Below, in pieces: positions 1 to 9,796 of a stretch of 64,000 nt of DNA. The stretch's first letter is position 1, and the number at the start of each line of letters is the position of its first letter. The notes beneath the pieces are model-generated. The model did no database searches and had not been told where the DNA came from. It saw only the letters and a program-made list of their open reading frames with translations. Both the position numbers and the translations under genes were made by a program. The DNA is from Solitalea agri (GTDB lineage Bacteria > Bacteroidota > Bacteroidia > Sphingobacteriales > Sphingobacteriaceae): the NCBI RefSeq assembly GCF_023914155.1, contig NZ_JAMWYS010000053.1:1-64000 (forward strand). The letters run 5' to 3'.

Positions 1-42
1 CAAATCCTGCTTTAACTTGTTGATAACCCCTGAAAATAGAAA

Positions 43-67
43 GAGGCCGTCCTTTTGAGACAGCCTC
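43..67 (-). terminator. Intrinsic terminator of the lipoprotein gene
   Basis: A nine-pair stem with one G-T wobble and a seven-base loop lies 33 bases past the stop of the minus-strand lipoprotein gene. A T-rich tract follows it on the minus strand. Confidence 0.7.
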
Positions 68-99
68 ATTTTTATTAAATCATTGGAATCAACAGATTA

Positions 100-600
100 T
101 TATTTGTCGATTTGTACTAAATGGTTTTTCCACTCTGCAGGAATATCAGATAATGCATAAACTTTTAATTGGCTGTCTTCTGTACTTGCCAATGTTTTAA
201 TTAAAGTTTCGTTAACGAACTCTGTTTCTAACCTGTACATAGCTCCTGTTGCAGGATCGACAATTAACATACCAATTAAGCCTCCAAATACGATGTTGCC
301 AAAATACCAACCATTAAGTTTGAATTCAACAGGAACTATTTTAGGGTCATAACCAGGTTTTTCAAGTTTCACTTGATACCGAGCTTTGCCAAAAAAGCCA
401 CTTCCTGATTTTAGTTTTAAATTTGCAGGAGTTTGTCCTGTGTAAATTTCAATACCTTTTTTGTCTGTTATTGAAACTTTGGCTTCGCTTGGAGTACTGT
501 TAATAGAGATAGGATAGCTACTTCTACTTACTATACTTGCACAACTGGTAGAAAGAAAGATACTACCTGAAAGAATAACGTAGGTAAGATTTTTTTTCAA
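100..600 (-). CDS. Putative lipoprotein with PEGA-like domain
   Basis: This 166-residue protein has a short lysine start, a hydrophobic stretch and a lipobox ending in Cys20 (LSTSC), so it is probably a lipid-anchored envelope protein. Residues about 30-95 (INSTPSEAKVSI followed by a G-x-TP turn and a K-L-x-KPGYD strand) resemble PEGA domains, which are surface or periplasmic beta modules. A glycine-rich hydrophobic segment near residues 97-112 could be a membrane or packing segment. It stands alone with its own terminator downstream. The exact function is unknown; the PEGA assignment is by motif appearance only. Confidence 0.7.
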   Translation of the reverse strand: MKKNLTYVILSGSIFLSTSCASIVSRSSYPISINSTPSEAKVSITDKKGIEIYTGQTPANLKLKSGSGFFGKARYQVKLEKPGYDPKIVPVEFKLNGWYFGNIVFGGLIGMLIVDPATGAMYRLETEFVNETLIKTLASTEDSQLKVYALSDIPAEWKNHLVQIDK

Positions 601-1291
601 TTTAATTGATTTTAGATTTGTGCCTACTCCTGTTTTGGTCTTTTTTCGGCATATTCCGACCTCTATGGGATTGAGTTCTCCAAAGTCGGATCGACAGTAA
701 AAACGATAAGATTCATTTAAAGTAAATGGATTTTACCGATCTGAGATTATTCAAATTGCCCACAACGAACGACACCTATAGAAGTTGTGGTTGAAACACC
801 ACTTCTTTAGGTCATCAAGGCGTAAAGATATTGATTCCTCTTTAAGATTAAAATTAAGTATGGATTTTTAATAATTATTTGAGGTTCATGCATAGGCCAA
901 TCAAATGGCTACATTAAAAATTCAATTATCAATAGTAAAATAAAAAAGATATTAAAGGCTATTCTTAAGAATTTAAAGTTGTAACGGGATGAATAAAAAA
1001 ACAATAAAATTAAAGCAGTCGAGAGTTGATTGAACAATTTTGGACGTCACTTGTAAAATTGAAACTCTGCCACAGAGCTGTGAGTGGCAGGTGTTTTTAG
1101 ATTGTTTTTGAACTGGAAAATAAATATAGCGCTCATTAGCTATCTCATATAGCGCAACAAAACGACTATAAGCAAGCTGTTTATTAGTCAATAAATACTG
1201 ATTTGCTAAAATCTCATGATCAATCAGATGAGTGGTTCATTTATACTTTTGTAGCAGAAATTTAAACTCGTACTTCTAAAATCTTACTTTA
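601..1291. other. Gene-poor intergenic region
   Basis: I see no convincing gene here. A 72-codon minus-strand open frame at 973-1191 has no recognisable domain and no good start context. The region is AT-rich, with weak inverted repeats (for example around 782-806). A TAnnTTTG match at 1244-1251 lies on the plus strand but faces no gene. It may hold decayed sequence. Confidence 0.4.
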
Positions 1292-2026
1292 CTAGGCTTG
1301 CTTATATTTCTTAAACCAGCTTCTTAATTTAAGTTGTATAACTCCCATAATAGCTTCCCTGAAAATCTTCGGGCTCATTTTGGAAGTTCCTGCAGTCCGA
1401 TCGGTAAAAATAATGGGTACTTCTACCAGTTTAAAGCCATGTTTAACAGCTGTAAATTTCATTTCTATTTGGAAGGCGTAACCAATGAATTTGATCTTAT
1501 TCAATTCAATGGTTTCTAAAACCTTTCTGCGGTAACATTTAAATCCTGCGGTATAATCATGGATCTCAACGCCGGTAATCACACGGCAATAGCGGGAAGC
1601 AAAATATGACATTAGAACACGTCCCATTGGCCAGTTAACCACATTTACTCCGGTAATGTACCTTGAGCCAACGGCCACATCAGCTCCACCAACACAAGCC
1701 TCGCGCAAACGAACCAAGTCTTCGGGATTGTGAGAGAAATCGCAGTCCATCTCAAAAATGTAATCATACTTACGTTTTAGTGCCCAGTTAAAGCCATGAA
1801 TGTAAGCAGTTCCTAATCCGAGTTTACCTTTACGTTCTTCCAGGAACAGGCGCTCCGGAAACTCTTTCTGCAGCTGTTTTACAATATCTGCAGTTCCGTC
1901 AGGCGAGCCATCATCAATGATTAAAACATGAAAAGGAAAATCTAATGAGAACACTTTGCGAATCATTCGTTCTACGTTCTCTATTTCATTATAAGTTGGA
2001 ATTATGACGATGCTATCTGAAAACAC
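1292..2026 (-). CDS. GT2 family glycosyltransferase, polyprenol-phosphate mannose synthase type
   Basis: The 244-residue protein begins with the GT-A nucleotide-sugar fold: IIPTYNE at residues 8-14, DDGSPDGT at 38-45, and the metal-binding DCD at 94-96 inside FEMDCDFSHNPEDL. GSRY follows near residue 121. This set is typical of Dpm1-like enzymes, which move mannose (or another sugar) from GDP-mannose to polyprenyl phosphate at the inner face of the cytoplasmic membrane. There is no C-terminal transmembrane pair, so it is the short soluble form. It is monocistronic in appearance. Sugar specificity cannot be read from sequence. Confidence 0.85.
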   Translation of the reverse strand: MFSDSIVIIPTYNEIENVERMIRKVFSLDFPFHVLIIDDGSPDGTADIVKQLQKEFPERLFLEERKGKLGLGTAYIHGFNWALKRKYDYIFEMDCDFSHNPEDLVRLREACVGGADVAVGSRYITGVNVVNWPMGRVLMSYFASRYCRVITGVEIHDYTAGFKCYRRKVLETIELNKIKFIGYAFQIEMKFTAVKHGFKLVEVPIIFTDRTAGTSKMSPKIFREAIMGVIQLKLRSWFKKYKQA

Positions 2027-2135
2027 TGCTAATTGATTTGGAATGCGAATATACTTTTAAGAAGTATTAAAACGGAATTTCGATTTAAATATTACTGTAA
2101 GTTTTACATGATGAAGCGTCCATGGCTCAATAAAA

Positions 2136-2162
2136 AAGCCCTTTCTTCATTAGAAAGGGCTT
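2136..2162 (-). terminator. Terminator of the POT transporter genes
   Basis: A ten-pair perfect stem (AAGCCCTTTC) with a seven-base loop is followed on the minus strand by a T tract. It sits about 28 bases past the stop of the downstream POT gene. Confidence 0.8.
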
Positions 2163-2189
2163 CATATAAAATAAAATTCCGTATGAATA

Positions 2190-3602
2190 TTAATGAACGC
2201 CGTGCATCATTTTGATGATCGCTTTGTAAATCAGGAATAATACACCCGCAGCACCTAATGACATAAACATTAATAACATGAAGAAGTCATTAAGGTTGTT
2301 GATAGCAAATCCAAAGAATTCGGTGACTTTGCCTGGCTCAGGATAATAACCGCTTAATACACCTGCAAATTTGTTTGCAGCTGCGTTAGCAAGGAACCAA
2401 ACAGCCATCATCAACGAAGCAAATTTGGCAGGAGCTAATTTATTTACCATTGATAAACCAATAGGAGATAAGCATAACTCTCCAAAGGTGTGCATAGCAT
2501 ACATACCCACTAACCACATCATGCTTACTTTAGTAGTTGAAGCTACATCTTTTACACCAAATGCGATGTATAAATAACCTACAGAAAGTAATAAAAGACC
2601 GATTGCCATTTTCAAAGGAGAAGATGGTTCCATACCTTTTTTACCTAAATAAGTCCACAGCATGGCAAATAAAGGAGCACAAGAGATTACAAAGAATGCA
2701 TTAACTGATTGGAACCAGCTTGCAGGAATAGTATATCCAAATAATACACGGTTGGTTTGTTCTTCAGCAAAGAAGTTCAAAGAAGCACCTGCTTGTTCAA
2801 ATGCTGCCCAGAAGAATACTACGAAGAACGATAAAATGAAGATAACCGCAATTCGTTGAATTTCTATAGAAGTAAGTGGCGCATCTTTTTTTACAGTTCC
2901 ATCAGCCGATTTAACAGCTTGAGTAGGTTTTCCGCCAATTGCCGCTCCATCAGGAGTAACAATGTATCTGTCTTTTAAGAAATGGAACATGATTAAGCCC
3001 AGCACCATGCCAATACCTGCAACCAGGAAGCCCCATTTAAAATCTGCAGCAGAACCAGTATCTCCAACAAAACCACAAGCTAAAGGAGCAATGAATGCAC
3101 CTAAGTTGATACCCATGTAGAAAATGGTGTATGCAGAGTCTTTTCGGCTGTCCTGAGGCTCATATAATTGGCCCACCATTGTTGAAATGTTTGGCTTAAA
3201 GAAACCGTTACCTAAAATTAAAAATCCTAAACCTGCATATAAAAATGGAGTGAACATGGCTGGATCGGAGTAATAATGTCCAGAGAAGAACATCAATAAC
3301 TGACCAATGGCCATTAAAATACCTCCCACCATGATGGAACGACGGTTACCCCAGTATCGGTCGGCAACATACCCCCCGATAAGAGGAGTAAGGTATACCA
3401 ATGAGGTGTAGTTACCATACAATGCTGAAGCAGCCTGTTTATCAAATAATAATGCTTTTGTTAAAAATAGTGTTAGCAATGCGCGGTTACCATAATAGCT
3501 AAAGCGCTCCCACATTTCAGTGCCAAACAATACATACAAGCCTTTGGGATGCCCAGAGGTTGCTTTTTGCTCTGCTGGAGCAATTGATGGATTTTGATTC
3601 AT
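2190..3602 (-). CDS. POT family proton-dependent peptide transporter
   Basis: This 470-residue membrane protein carries the POT/PTR2 marks: the ExxER proton-coupling motif at E29-xx-E32-R33, the GGYVADRYWGNRR loop near residue 80, and the PTR2 signature FYMGINLGAF near residue 160. About 12-14 hydrophobic segments are visible. Members import di- and tripeptides with protons across the cytoplasmic membrane. It lies 29 bases after a second POT gene on the same strand and ahead of a shared terminator, so the two are probably co-transcribed. The nearby DPP-IV gene would supply dipeptides; that link is inferred. Confidence 0.9.
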   Translation of the reverse strand: MNQNPSIAPAEQKATSGHPKGLYVLFGTEMWERFSYYGNRALLTLFLTKALLFDKQAASALYGNYTSLVYLTPLIGGYVADRYWGNRRSIMVGGILMAIGQLLMFFSGHYYSDPAMFTPFLYAGLGFLILGNGFFKPNISTMVGQLYEPQDSRKDSAYTIFYMGINLGAFIAPLACGFVGDTGSAADFKWGFLVAGIGMVLGLIMFHFLKDRYIVTPDGAAIGGKPTQAVKSADGTVKKDAPLTSIEIQRIAVIFILSFFVVFFWAAFEQAGASLNFFAEEQTNRVLFGYTIPASWFQSVNAFFVISCAPLFAMLWTYLGKKGMEPSSPLKMAIGLLLLSVGYLYIAFGVKDVASTTKVSMMWLVGMYAMHTFGELCLSPIGLSMVNKLAPAKFASLMMAVWFLANAAANKFAGVLSGYYPEPGKVTEFFGFAINNLNDFFMLLMFMSLGAAGVLFLIYKAIIKMMHGVH

Positions 3603-3631
3603 TTCTGTATTATTAATGTGCTATATTAAGA

Positions 3632-5269
3632 TTAAGAGTGTTGATTGATAATGTTTCGTAACCATTTGAGCATCATTGCGATAGCTAAAGCGGCTACAAT
3701 ACAAGATGCGAAATTTACAAAGAAATACCACGCTTTGTTGTCATATTTATCCCACATGCTTGCCAATACTCCTGATAGTTTATTGCCAATGGATGTGGCT
3801 AAAAACCATCCTCCCATCATCAATGAAGTTAAGCGTGGAGGACTTACTTTGGAAACTAATGATAAGCCAATTGGACTTAAACATAATTCTCCAATGGTAA
3901 CTACAGCATAGGTGCCTATTAGCCACCATGCTGATGTTTTTTCAGTAGTTATATCAGTGCTGAGTACCGCTGCCACCATTACTAAGGTTGATAGTCCGGT
4001 AATGACCAATCCCCATCCAATCTTTGCTGGAGTTGATGGTTCTTTGCCTTTTCGTTTTAAAAATCCAAAGAATGAAATAACTACAGGTGTTAGAATAACT
4101 ATAAAGAAAGGGTTAATTGATTGGAAAATCTCTGTTGAAACAAGATCTAGTTTTTGACCCTCCTGGGGCCACTTATCTTTTGATAGATTCTGAAAATAAG
4201 GGTCAGGAGATAAAACATTTTGTTTATGCCCATTCAACATTACTGGTCGGAAATAAGCATCATATTTTGGAAATGAATCAACTTTGCTGTCCAGTTCTTG
4301 AATCATTCCAAACGGTTTGGCAAGGGGCGCAACTTTCGGAGAAATTGAGCGATCTGTATGGGTTTCAGCATAGAACGTTAGAGCTGAAGCATTTTGCTTG
4401 AATACAGCCCAAAATACTATGACCACAACAAATACTGCTAACAGAGCTGAAATTTGTTGTTTATCACTTTTATCAGCTTTCCACCAGATGGTGAAATAAT
4501 AAATAATTACCGGTATACATCCGAAAATAAAGGCATCTGTTGAATCTGAACCCAAAATATTACCTGGAATAGCGATCCAAGCTAAAGCTCCGACTACTAT
4601 AACCGGCAAGAATACGAAAAGCAGAACTTTAGATACAGGGATGTCATTAGGGTTGGCCGGTTTAATTATATCAGCCTCCTTAATGTGTTTGGTTCCTGCT
4701 AAGAACCATGCCAAGCCAATAAACATTCCAATACCGGCAGCAGCAAAGGCATAACCCCAACCATAGGCGTTACGCATATAGGCAGCCACAAAATTGCATA
4801 TAAAAGCTCCAATGTTAATACCCATATAAAACAGGTTATAACCTGCGTCCTTATTGCCTTTAAATTCTTCGGTTGAATATAAATTACCTAAGAGGGTAGA
4901 AATATTGGGTTTAAAGAAACCGTTTCCGATAATGATAAGCAAAAGGGAGCTCCACATGGCGGTATAACCAGGAATGGCTAATCCAAGGTAGCCCATACCC
5001 ATTAAAGTGCCACCAATTAAAATTGATTTGCGATAACCCAGTAAACGATCAGCTAATAACCCCCCTAAAAAAGGTGTAAGATAGACTAAACCTAAATAGG
5101 TGCCTACAATATCAGAAGCTTCTGCCCGATGAAGGCCCATACCTCCTTTAGGATCCATGAGATATAGTGCCAGAATACCCAGCATTAAGTAATACCCAAA
5201 TCGTTCCCACATTTCTGTAAAAAACAGAACCCTCAGCCCTTTTGGGTGGGCAGATTTATTAATCGGCAT
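3632..5269 (-). CDS. POT family peptide transporter with enlarged loop
   Basis: The 545-residue protein is a paralogue of the next gene, with ExxER at E19-xx-E22-R23 and the PTR2 signature FYMGINIGAF. It is about 75 residues longer, mainly because of a polar insertion at about residues 300-385 between transmembrane segments, rich in Lys, Pro and Asp and probably exposed outside the membrane. It should import small peptides by proton symport. It is the first gene of the two-gene POT unit. Why two copies with different loops are kept is not clear; they may differ in peptide size or charge. Confidence 0.88.
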   Translation of the reverse strand: MPINKSAHPKGLRVLFFTEMWERFGYYLMLGILALYLMDPKGGMGLHRAEASDIVGTYLGLVYLTPFLGGLLADRLLGYRKSILIGGTLMGMGYLGLAIPGYTAMWSSLLLIIIGNGFFKPNISTLLGNLYSTEEFKGNKDAGYNLFYMGINIGAFICNFVAAYMRNAYGWGYAFAAAGIGMFIGLAWFLAGTKHIKEADIIKPANPNDIPVSKVLLFVFLPVIVVGALAWIAIPGNILGSDSTDAFIFGCIPVIIYYFTIWWKADKSDKQQISALLAVFVVVIVFWAVFKQNASALTFYAETHTDRSISPKVAPLAKPFGMIQELDSKVDSFPKYDAYFRPVMLNGHKQNVLSPDPYFQNLSKDKWPQEGQKLDLVSTEIFQSINPFFIVILTPVVISFFGFLKRKGKEPSTPAKIGWGLVITGLSTLVMVAAVLSTDITTEKTSAWWLIGTYAVVTIGELCLSPIGLSLVSKVSPPRLTSLMMGGWFLATSIGNKLSGVLASMWDKYDNKAWYFFVNFASCIVAALAIAMMLKWLRNIINQHS

Positions 5270-5606
5270 CTTTCGGTTAATTGGCTTTTATATTTTATTC
5301 TTTTATTGATTGGTTTAGAGGGAAAAGATTTTCCCAAAGCTGCTAAAGTAAAAATATTTTTCTGTTATGGAAATGATTCAAACGCAAGAAATGGTTTTGG
5401 ATGGTTGTATTTTGTTTTAAGCGCTGATAATCAATGTTTTGATTTATTAAAAGGAGTCGGCTTTTGTTAGGATGGATTGTTTGTTGTGGTTGTATATCAG
5501 GTAGTTATTACACTGTTACAGAACTCTAGCTTGAATAAGTATGTTGTTACAAATCAAAAAAAGCACGCGATGAGCGTGCTTTTCTGTCGTAAAGTGTGAA
5601 TATTTT
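5270..5606. promoter_or_regulatory. Intergenic region upstream of the POT genes
   Basis: This stretch holds the upstream region of the POT pair and the terminator of the peptidase gene near its right end. I find no clear TAnnTTTG promoter match and no gene. Confidence 0.3.
5560..5582 (-). terminator. Terminator of the DPP-IV gene
   Basis: A perfect nine-pair stem (AAAGCACGC) with loop GATGA is followed on the minus strand by a T-rich tract. It lies 24 bases past the peptidase stop codon. Confidence 0.85.
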
Positions 5607-7778
5607 CTACAAGTTTTTAAGGATGAAATCAACCATCATCGTTTGTAACTGATAGCGATATCTAACACCATGGTGTTCATTTGGATAGTAAAAGCTTTCG
5701 AACTGTTTATTCTTTTTGATCAATGCCAATGACATTTCAGCAGAATTTTGGAAATGAACGTTATCATCAAACGTACCATGAATCATCAGGAATTTACCCT
5801 TTAATTTGTCGGCGTAATTGATAGGTGAGTTATCATCATAGCCTGAAGGATTTTCTTGAGGAGTTCTTAAGAAACGTTCTGTATAAATGCTGTCATAAAA
5901 TCTCCATGATGTTACCGGTGCACCGGCAATAGCCATTTTAAATACATCGGCACCGCGAGTGATCGCTAATGAAGCCATATAGCCTCCAAAGCTCCATCCA
6001 TAATAACCAATGCGAGAAGCATCAACGTATGACTGGGTCCCTAACCATTTGGCCGCATCAATCTGATCCTGAATTTCAAATTTACCTAGTTGTAGATAAG
6101 TTGATTTTTTGAATGCAGCTCCACGTGCACCTGTTCCGCGGTTGTCCATACAGAAAACGATATAACCTTTATCGGCTAACATTTGGAACCAAATATCACC
6201 ACTATTCCATCCATCAAGTACTTGCTGACTGCCAGGGCCTCCATAAGCGTACATAAACACAGGGTACTTTTTAGTCGCATCGAAGTTTGACGGTTTAATA
6301 ACCCATGCGTTTAGTTTTATTCCATCAGGCATTGGAACTTCAATAAATTGCTTACCTGAATAGTTAAAACCTGCCAGTTGGCTATTCAACTTCGTGTTCT
6401 CTTCTAAAACACGTAGCTGTTTGCCTGTTTTATCTTTTAAGCTGAAAACTGCTGGGGTATTAGCATTACTGTATGAGTTGATGAAGTAAGAAAAATCAGC
6501 GCTAAAGGTGGCGTTGTTAGTACCTTCTGCGGTGGTTAATTTCTTTTTGCCACTTCCGTCAAGCTTAATAGAATAAATTTCTCTTTTGGTTGCCGACGTT
6601 TCTGCTGATTGGAAATAAATGGTTTTAGTTTTTTCATCAATTCCATACAACGAGGTAACTTCCCATGGTCCTTTTGTGATCTGACGAATTAGTTTTCCGG
6701 TTAAATCATATAAATAAATATGACGGTAGCCGTCTTGTTCGGTGGTAGTAATAAACGATTTATTATCACTTAAGAAGGTTAAATCATTGGTTACTTCCAC
6801 GTAGCTTTTATCTGTTTCTGTAAAAATAGACTTAGTGGCTCCAGTTTGAGCATTTGCCAATAGGTACTCTAATTTATCCTGATGACGGTTCATGCGAAGC
6901 ACACAAAGTGTATTTGCATCATTGGTCCATTTAATACGTGGAATGTACTGATCTTTTTCAGGACCAACATCAACAGTAGTGGTTGTTCCAGTTGCTAAGT
7001 CAAATACATGAATGCTAACAATTGAGTTTTTCTCTCCCGCTTTTGGGTATTTATAGCGATATTCTTCAGGGTATAAACCGTTATAAACCGGAATGCTAAT
7101 TTCCGGTACTTCAGTTTCATCGAATTTATAATAGGCTATTTTTTTACCATCAGGCGACCAGAAGAAAGCTCTTGCAAACTCAAACTCCTCTTCATAAACC
7201 CAGTCAGTGCCCCCGTTAATGATCTTATTTTTTATACCATCGTTGGTGATTTTTTTCTCTTCTCCGCTAACAAGGTCTTTAATGAAGATGTTGTTGTCGC
7301 GAACGAATGCGATTTTTGAGGCATCAGGTGAGAAATTAGCGTATTTCTGCTTACCGCCTTCTGAAACAGCTGTTAATGTTTTGGTATTTCGATCTAAAAT
7401 ATAATTGTTGATCAAATTAGAACGGCGATAAACAGGTTCGGTTTCAGTTGCTATCAATACCTTGTTTTCATCGTTACTGAAGGAATAGTCATCCAACTTA
7501 AGGTCTTTGCCCTTATATTTCAGCTGACTGCTTTTCAGAACGGTATCTTTTACTAACCCTGTAGCATATTCGTATTTCAAAACATAGTTATCGTTTTTGG
7601 TTTTGTCATTAACCAATGATGAATATGTTTTTCCATCTTTCATTGAGTTGAGCCCAAAAACGCCTCCCGCAACAAAGCTGCGTTTAACGTAAATGTCCTC
7701 CAGCGTTATTGACTTTTTTTGTGCAATACCTGCTAGCGGCACTAAAAACAAGAGTACCGGTGAAATAATTTTCTTCAT
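5607..7778 (-). CDS. Dipeptidyl peptidase IV, S9 family
   Basis: This 723-residue protein has an N-terminal signal sequence ending near AQK, a DPP-IV type beta-propeller (about residues 60-470) and a C-terminal alpha/beta-hydrolase. The catalytic triad is visible: Ser596 in GWSFGGY, Asp672 in TFDDNVHF and His703 in EHHGV. The double-Glu motif in DWVYEEEFEF, which in DPP-IV binds the free amino end of the substrate, is present, so release of X-Pro or X-Ala dipeptides is likely. It probably works in the periplasm. It follows a secreted partner gene by 33 bases, and two POT dipeptide transporters lie further downstream, which suggests peptide use. Confidence 0.92.
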   Translation of the reverse strand: MKKIISPVLLFLVPLAGIAQKKSITLEDIYVKRSFVAGGVFGLNSMKDGKTYSSLVNDKTKNDNYVLKYEYATGLVKDTVLKSSQLKYKGKDLKLDDYSFSNDENKVLIATETEPVYRRSNLINNYILDRNTKTLTAVSEGGKQKYANFSPDASKIAFVRDNNIFIKDLVSGEEKKITNDGIKNKIINGGTDWVYEEEFEFARAFFWSPDGKKIAYYKFDETEVPEISIPVYNGLYPEEYRYKYPKAGEKNSIVSIHVFDLATGTTTTVDVGPEKDQYIPRIKWTNDANTLCVLRMNRHQDKLEYLLANAQTGATKSIFTETDKSYVEVTNDLTFLSDNKSFITTTEQDGYRHIYLYDLTGKLIRQITKGPWEVTSLYGIDEKTKTIYFQSAETSATKREIYSIKLDGSGKKKLTTAEGTNNATFSADFSYFINSYSNANTPAVFSLKDKTGKQLRVLEENTKLNSQLAGFNYSGKQFIEVPMPDGIKLNAWVIKPSNFDATKKYPVFMYAYGGPGSQQVLDGWNSGDIWFQMLADKGYIVFCMDNRGTGARGAAFKKSTYLQLGKFEIQDQIDAAKWLGTQSYVDASRIGYYGWSFGGYMASLAITRGADVFKMAIAGAPVTSWRFYDSIYTERFLRTPQENPSGYDDNSPINYADKLKGKFLMIHGTFDDNVHFQNSAEMSLALIKKNKQFESFYYPNEHHGVRYRYQLQTMMVDFILKNL

Positions 7779-7811
7779 ACTAATTATTAACAGTTTATTG
7801 GATAGGGATTG

Positions 7812-8720
7812 TTAGTTTTTTCCTCGTTTGGCAGGTGTGCCCTGCGGGTTGGCTAATTTTTTAGGGTCATTAAATAACTCATCGGCCACTGAGGCCTCAT
7901 TGGTTAAATTAATGTTATTCATATAAACCCATTTTCCTTTTTCATATTTAAGGCCATCATATGACAGATCTGGTCCATAATATTCATAATGCCCTGTTTT
8001 GCTTTTGTCAGATGGGACAAGGTGGTCGAAAACGATCCATTTTTTTGATGGTATATATTTTAACATCATTGAGGCCGATTTGCTATACTCAAATACCATC
8101 CGGTTAAGATGTTTGCCTGTACTATCTTGTAAAACAGGAGCTCCCATTGTAATCTTTCCTTCAGAAATTGTTAACGGTTCAATAACCCGCATCGATGATT
8201 TTTGGTCATTACCTTTCCATCCCAATAATAGATACGGATCGTTGGAGTTGGATGGAGGTATAATTTGATAGTATTGAGCGCCAACCCAGTTTTCGTTTGA
8301 AGTTATAGTATCAGATAGATTGTTAATAAAATCAGTATAATCTTTTAACGGATAAAGCTCCAGCTGTTTTGGGTTGTTCATTTGGATGGCCCCATAATAG
8401 CGGTAAGTTCCATCATCATTAGCAAATAACCAACTGAATATTCTGAATTTATTTTCAGGATCTTTCGTGATAGCAATAGTTTTAAGTGAATCGAAAGGGT
8501 AATTGTACGATCCGGGGAGCTTGAGCGCTGTTACAAGGGTTTTAATAAAGTTGTAAGTAGAATTACGGCGTTCCAGTTCATTTTCTCCGTTTATTGACTG
8601 GGCATCAATCGTTCTTAATGTCTTCTCGTATTCTTTAAGTTTTTCCACTGTTTTTGATTGACCAGATACGATTGTAAAGGTTAAACAAAAACAGGCAATT
8701 AAGATTATGCTCTTTTTCAT
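7812..8720 (-). CDS. Secreted protein of unknown function, upstream of DPP-IV
   Basis: The 302-residue protein has a clear signal peptide (MKKSIILIACFCLTF, cleavage near VSGQ). The rest is mixed alpha/beta with no motif that I can name; the C terminus is basic and proline-containing (PAKRGKN). The N-terminal mature part is helical and Lys/Glu-rich. It shares the strand with the DPP-IV gene and ends 33 bases before it, so the two are probably one operon. It may be a periplasmic or outer-membrane-associated accessory. No function is assigned. Confidence 0.75.
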   Translation of the reverse strand: MKKSIILIACFCLTFTIVSGQSKTVEKLKEYEKTLRTIDAQSINGENELERRNSTYNFIKTLVTALKLPGSYNYPFDSLKTIAITKDPENKFRIFSWLFANDDGTYRYYGAIQMNNPKQLELYPLKDYTDFINNLSDTITSNENWVGAQYYQIIPPSNSNDPYLLLGWKGNDQKSSMRVIEPLTISEGKITMGAPVLQDSTGKHLNRMVFEYSKSASMMLKYIPSKKWIVFDHLVPSDKSKTGHYEYYGPDLSYDGLKYEKGKWVYMNNINLTNEASVADELFNDPKKLANPQGTPAKRGKN

Positions 8721-8811
8721 CTGGATTTAATCAGCCTCAAATATAATTAATGAGGCAAATACCAGCTTTAAACTTTCTATTGTCACAAAAATAATAACAA
8801 ACTATAAGCGA

Positions 8812-8840
8812 AAAGGCCAATCAAACACTGATAGGCCTTT
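8812..8840 (-). terminator. Terminator of the DUF4136-like lipoprotein gene
   Basis: AAAGGCC pairs with GGCCTTT, and after one mismatch ATCA pairs with TGAT. The stem lies 23 bases past the lipoprotein stop codon. The minus strand continues with TTTTCGC. Confidence 0.7.
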
Positions 8841-8863
8841 ATTTATTAATTGATAAATTGGTT

Positions 8864-9532
8864 CTATTTAGCTTTAGCTACAGGTGATACAACTCCGTCA
8901 CTACTCATTTTAGCAACAATAATATTGGCAAATTCGGTGGCTGCTTTATCCAGGTTATCTGGGTTTAGGGTTGACGATTGACCTGACCAAACCAATTTTT
9001 CTGTATTTAAATCATACAAATTGGTTTCGATATAATATGTTTTGTCGGTGGTGTAATATCCTGGATCGTACATGGCGCCCATTCCACCATAATACCCCCA
9101 AAAGTTACCATAATATGGGCCCGGGGCATAAGTTGTTCCAGGAACATAACGGTTTTCTGAATCTTGTTTTACCAAAGCAATGGAAACAATGCCATCACAT
9201 CCGGCCTCTTTAAATTTTTGAATTAATTGATCTCTTGTTAAGTCTTTGTTTCTGGTCATGTCAGGCGGGAATACATTGGTACTTTGAGTAACCTTAGACC
9301 CGGTTTTTGCAAGGGCAGCTGCCATTTTGTTTTCAACAGTTGTTTTGGCGGCAAGATCTTTCCCTAAAGCAACAATGAATATGTTTTTAAAGTTTTTAGC
9401 AGTAGCGTCTTTATCTTTCCAGGTGGCGGTTACCTGTGTAGCAGGGGAACATGAATTTAACAAAACAATAGCAGAGAGGATGAGTGTTAGGCACCTTGTA
9501 CCAACACTTTTGAGCGCGTAATTTTTGATCAT
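8864..9532 (-). CDS. DUF4136-like lipoprotein
   Basis: This 222-residue protein has a signal sequence with lipobox LLNSC (Cys28), followed by SPATQVTATWKDKD, a start typical of DUF4136-like bacterial lipoproteins. Residues about 130-160 are rich in Gly, Tyr and Pro (YAPGPYYGNFWGYYGG), a low-complexity patch. The C-terminal half has the SSTLNPDN and AATEFANIIVAKM segments seen in this family. The role is unknown; it is probably anchored in the outer membrane. It appears monocistronic with its own terminator. Confidence 0.7.
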   Translation of the reverse strand: MIKNYALKSVGTRCLTLILSAIVLLNSCSPATQVTATWKDKDATAKNFKNIFIVALGKDLAAKTTVENKMAAALAKTGSKVTQSTNVFPPDMTRNKDLTRDQLIQKFKEAGCDGIVSIALVKQDSENRYVPGTTYAPGPYYGNFWGYYGGMGAMYDPGYYTTDKTYYIETNLYDLNTEKLVWSGQSSTLNPDNLDKAATEFANIIVAKMSSDGVVSPVAKAK

Positions 9533-9736
9533 AAGTCTATTAGTATAGATTTCTAATATTGAGCATTTAGAGTTTTAAACAAATAGCTGATAACTAAGTG
9601 TCTATATTAAATATATATAAAATCTATCAAAAGGTTAGTTATAGTTTAGAATTTTATTTTACAGTTTGATAAAATAGGTGAGAAGTGAGTTGTAGCTAGT
9701 TAAGGTACTCTGAAAGTAATTGATTGTTAAGGTTTT

Positions 9737-9780
9737 AAAACAATGAAAGCCGATCTTTTAGAATCAGCTTTCATTGTTTT
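9737..9780. terminator. Strong stem-loop after the thiolase gene
   Basis: A 14-pair perfect outer stem (AAAACAATGAAAGC) encloses an inner GAT/ATC pair. It lies just past the thiolase stop and has T-rich flanks on both strands, so it may stop transcription both ways. Confidence 0.75.
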
Positions 9781-9796
9781 TATCTTTTTGCAGCAA

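Noticed and set aside
973-1191. Minus-strand frame of 72 codons
   Set aside because: No recognisable domain, no convincing start context and no operon partner.
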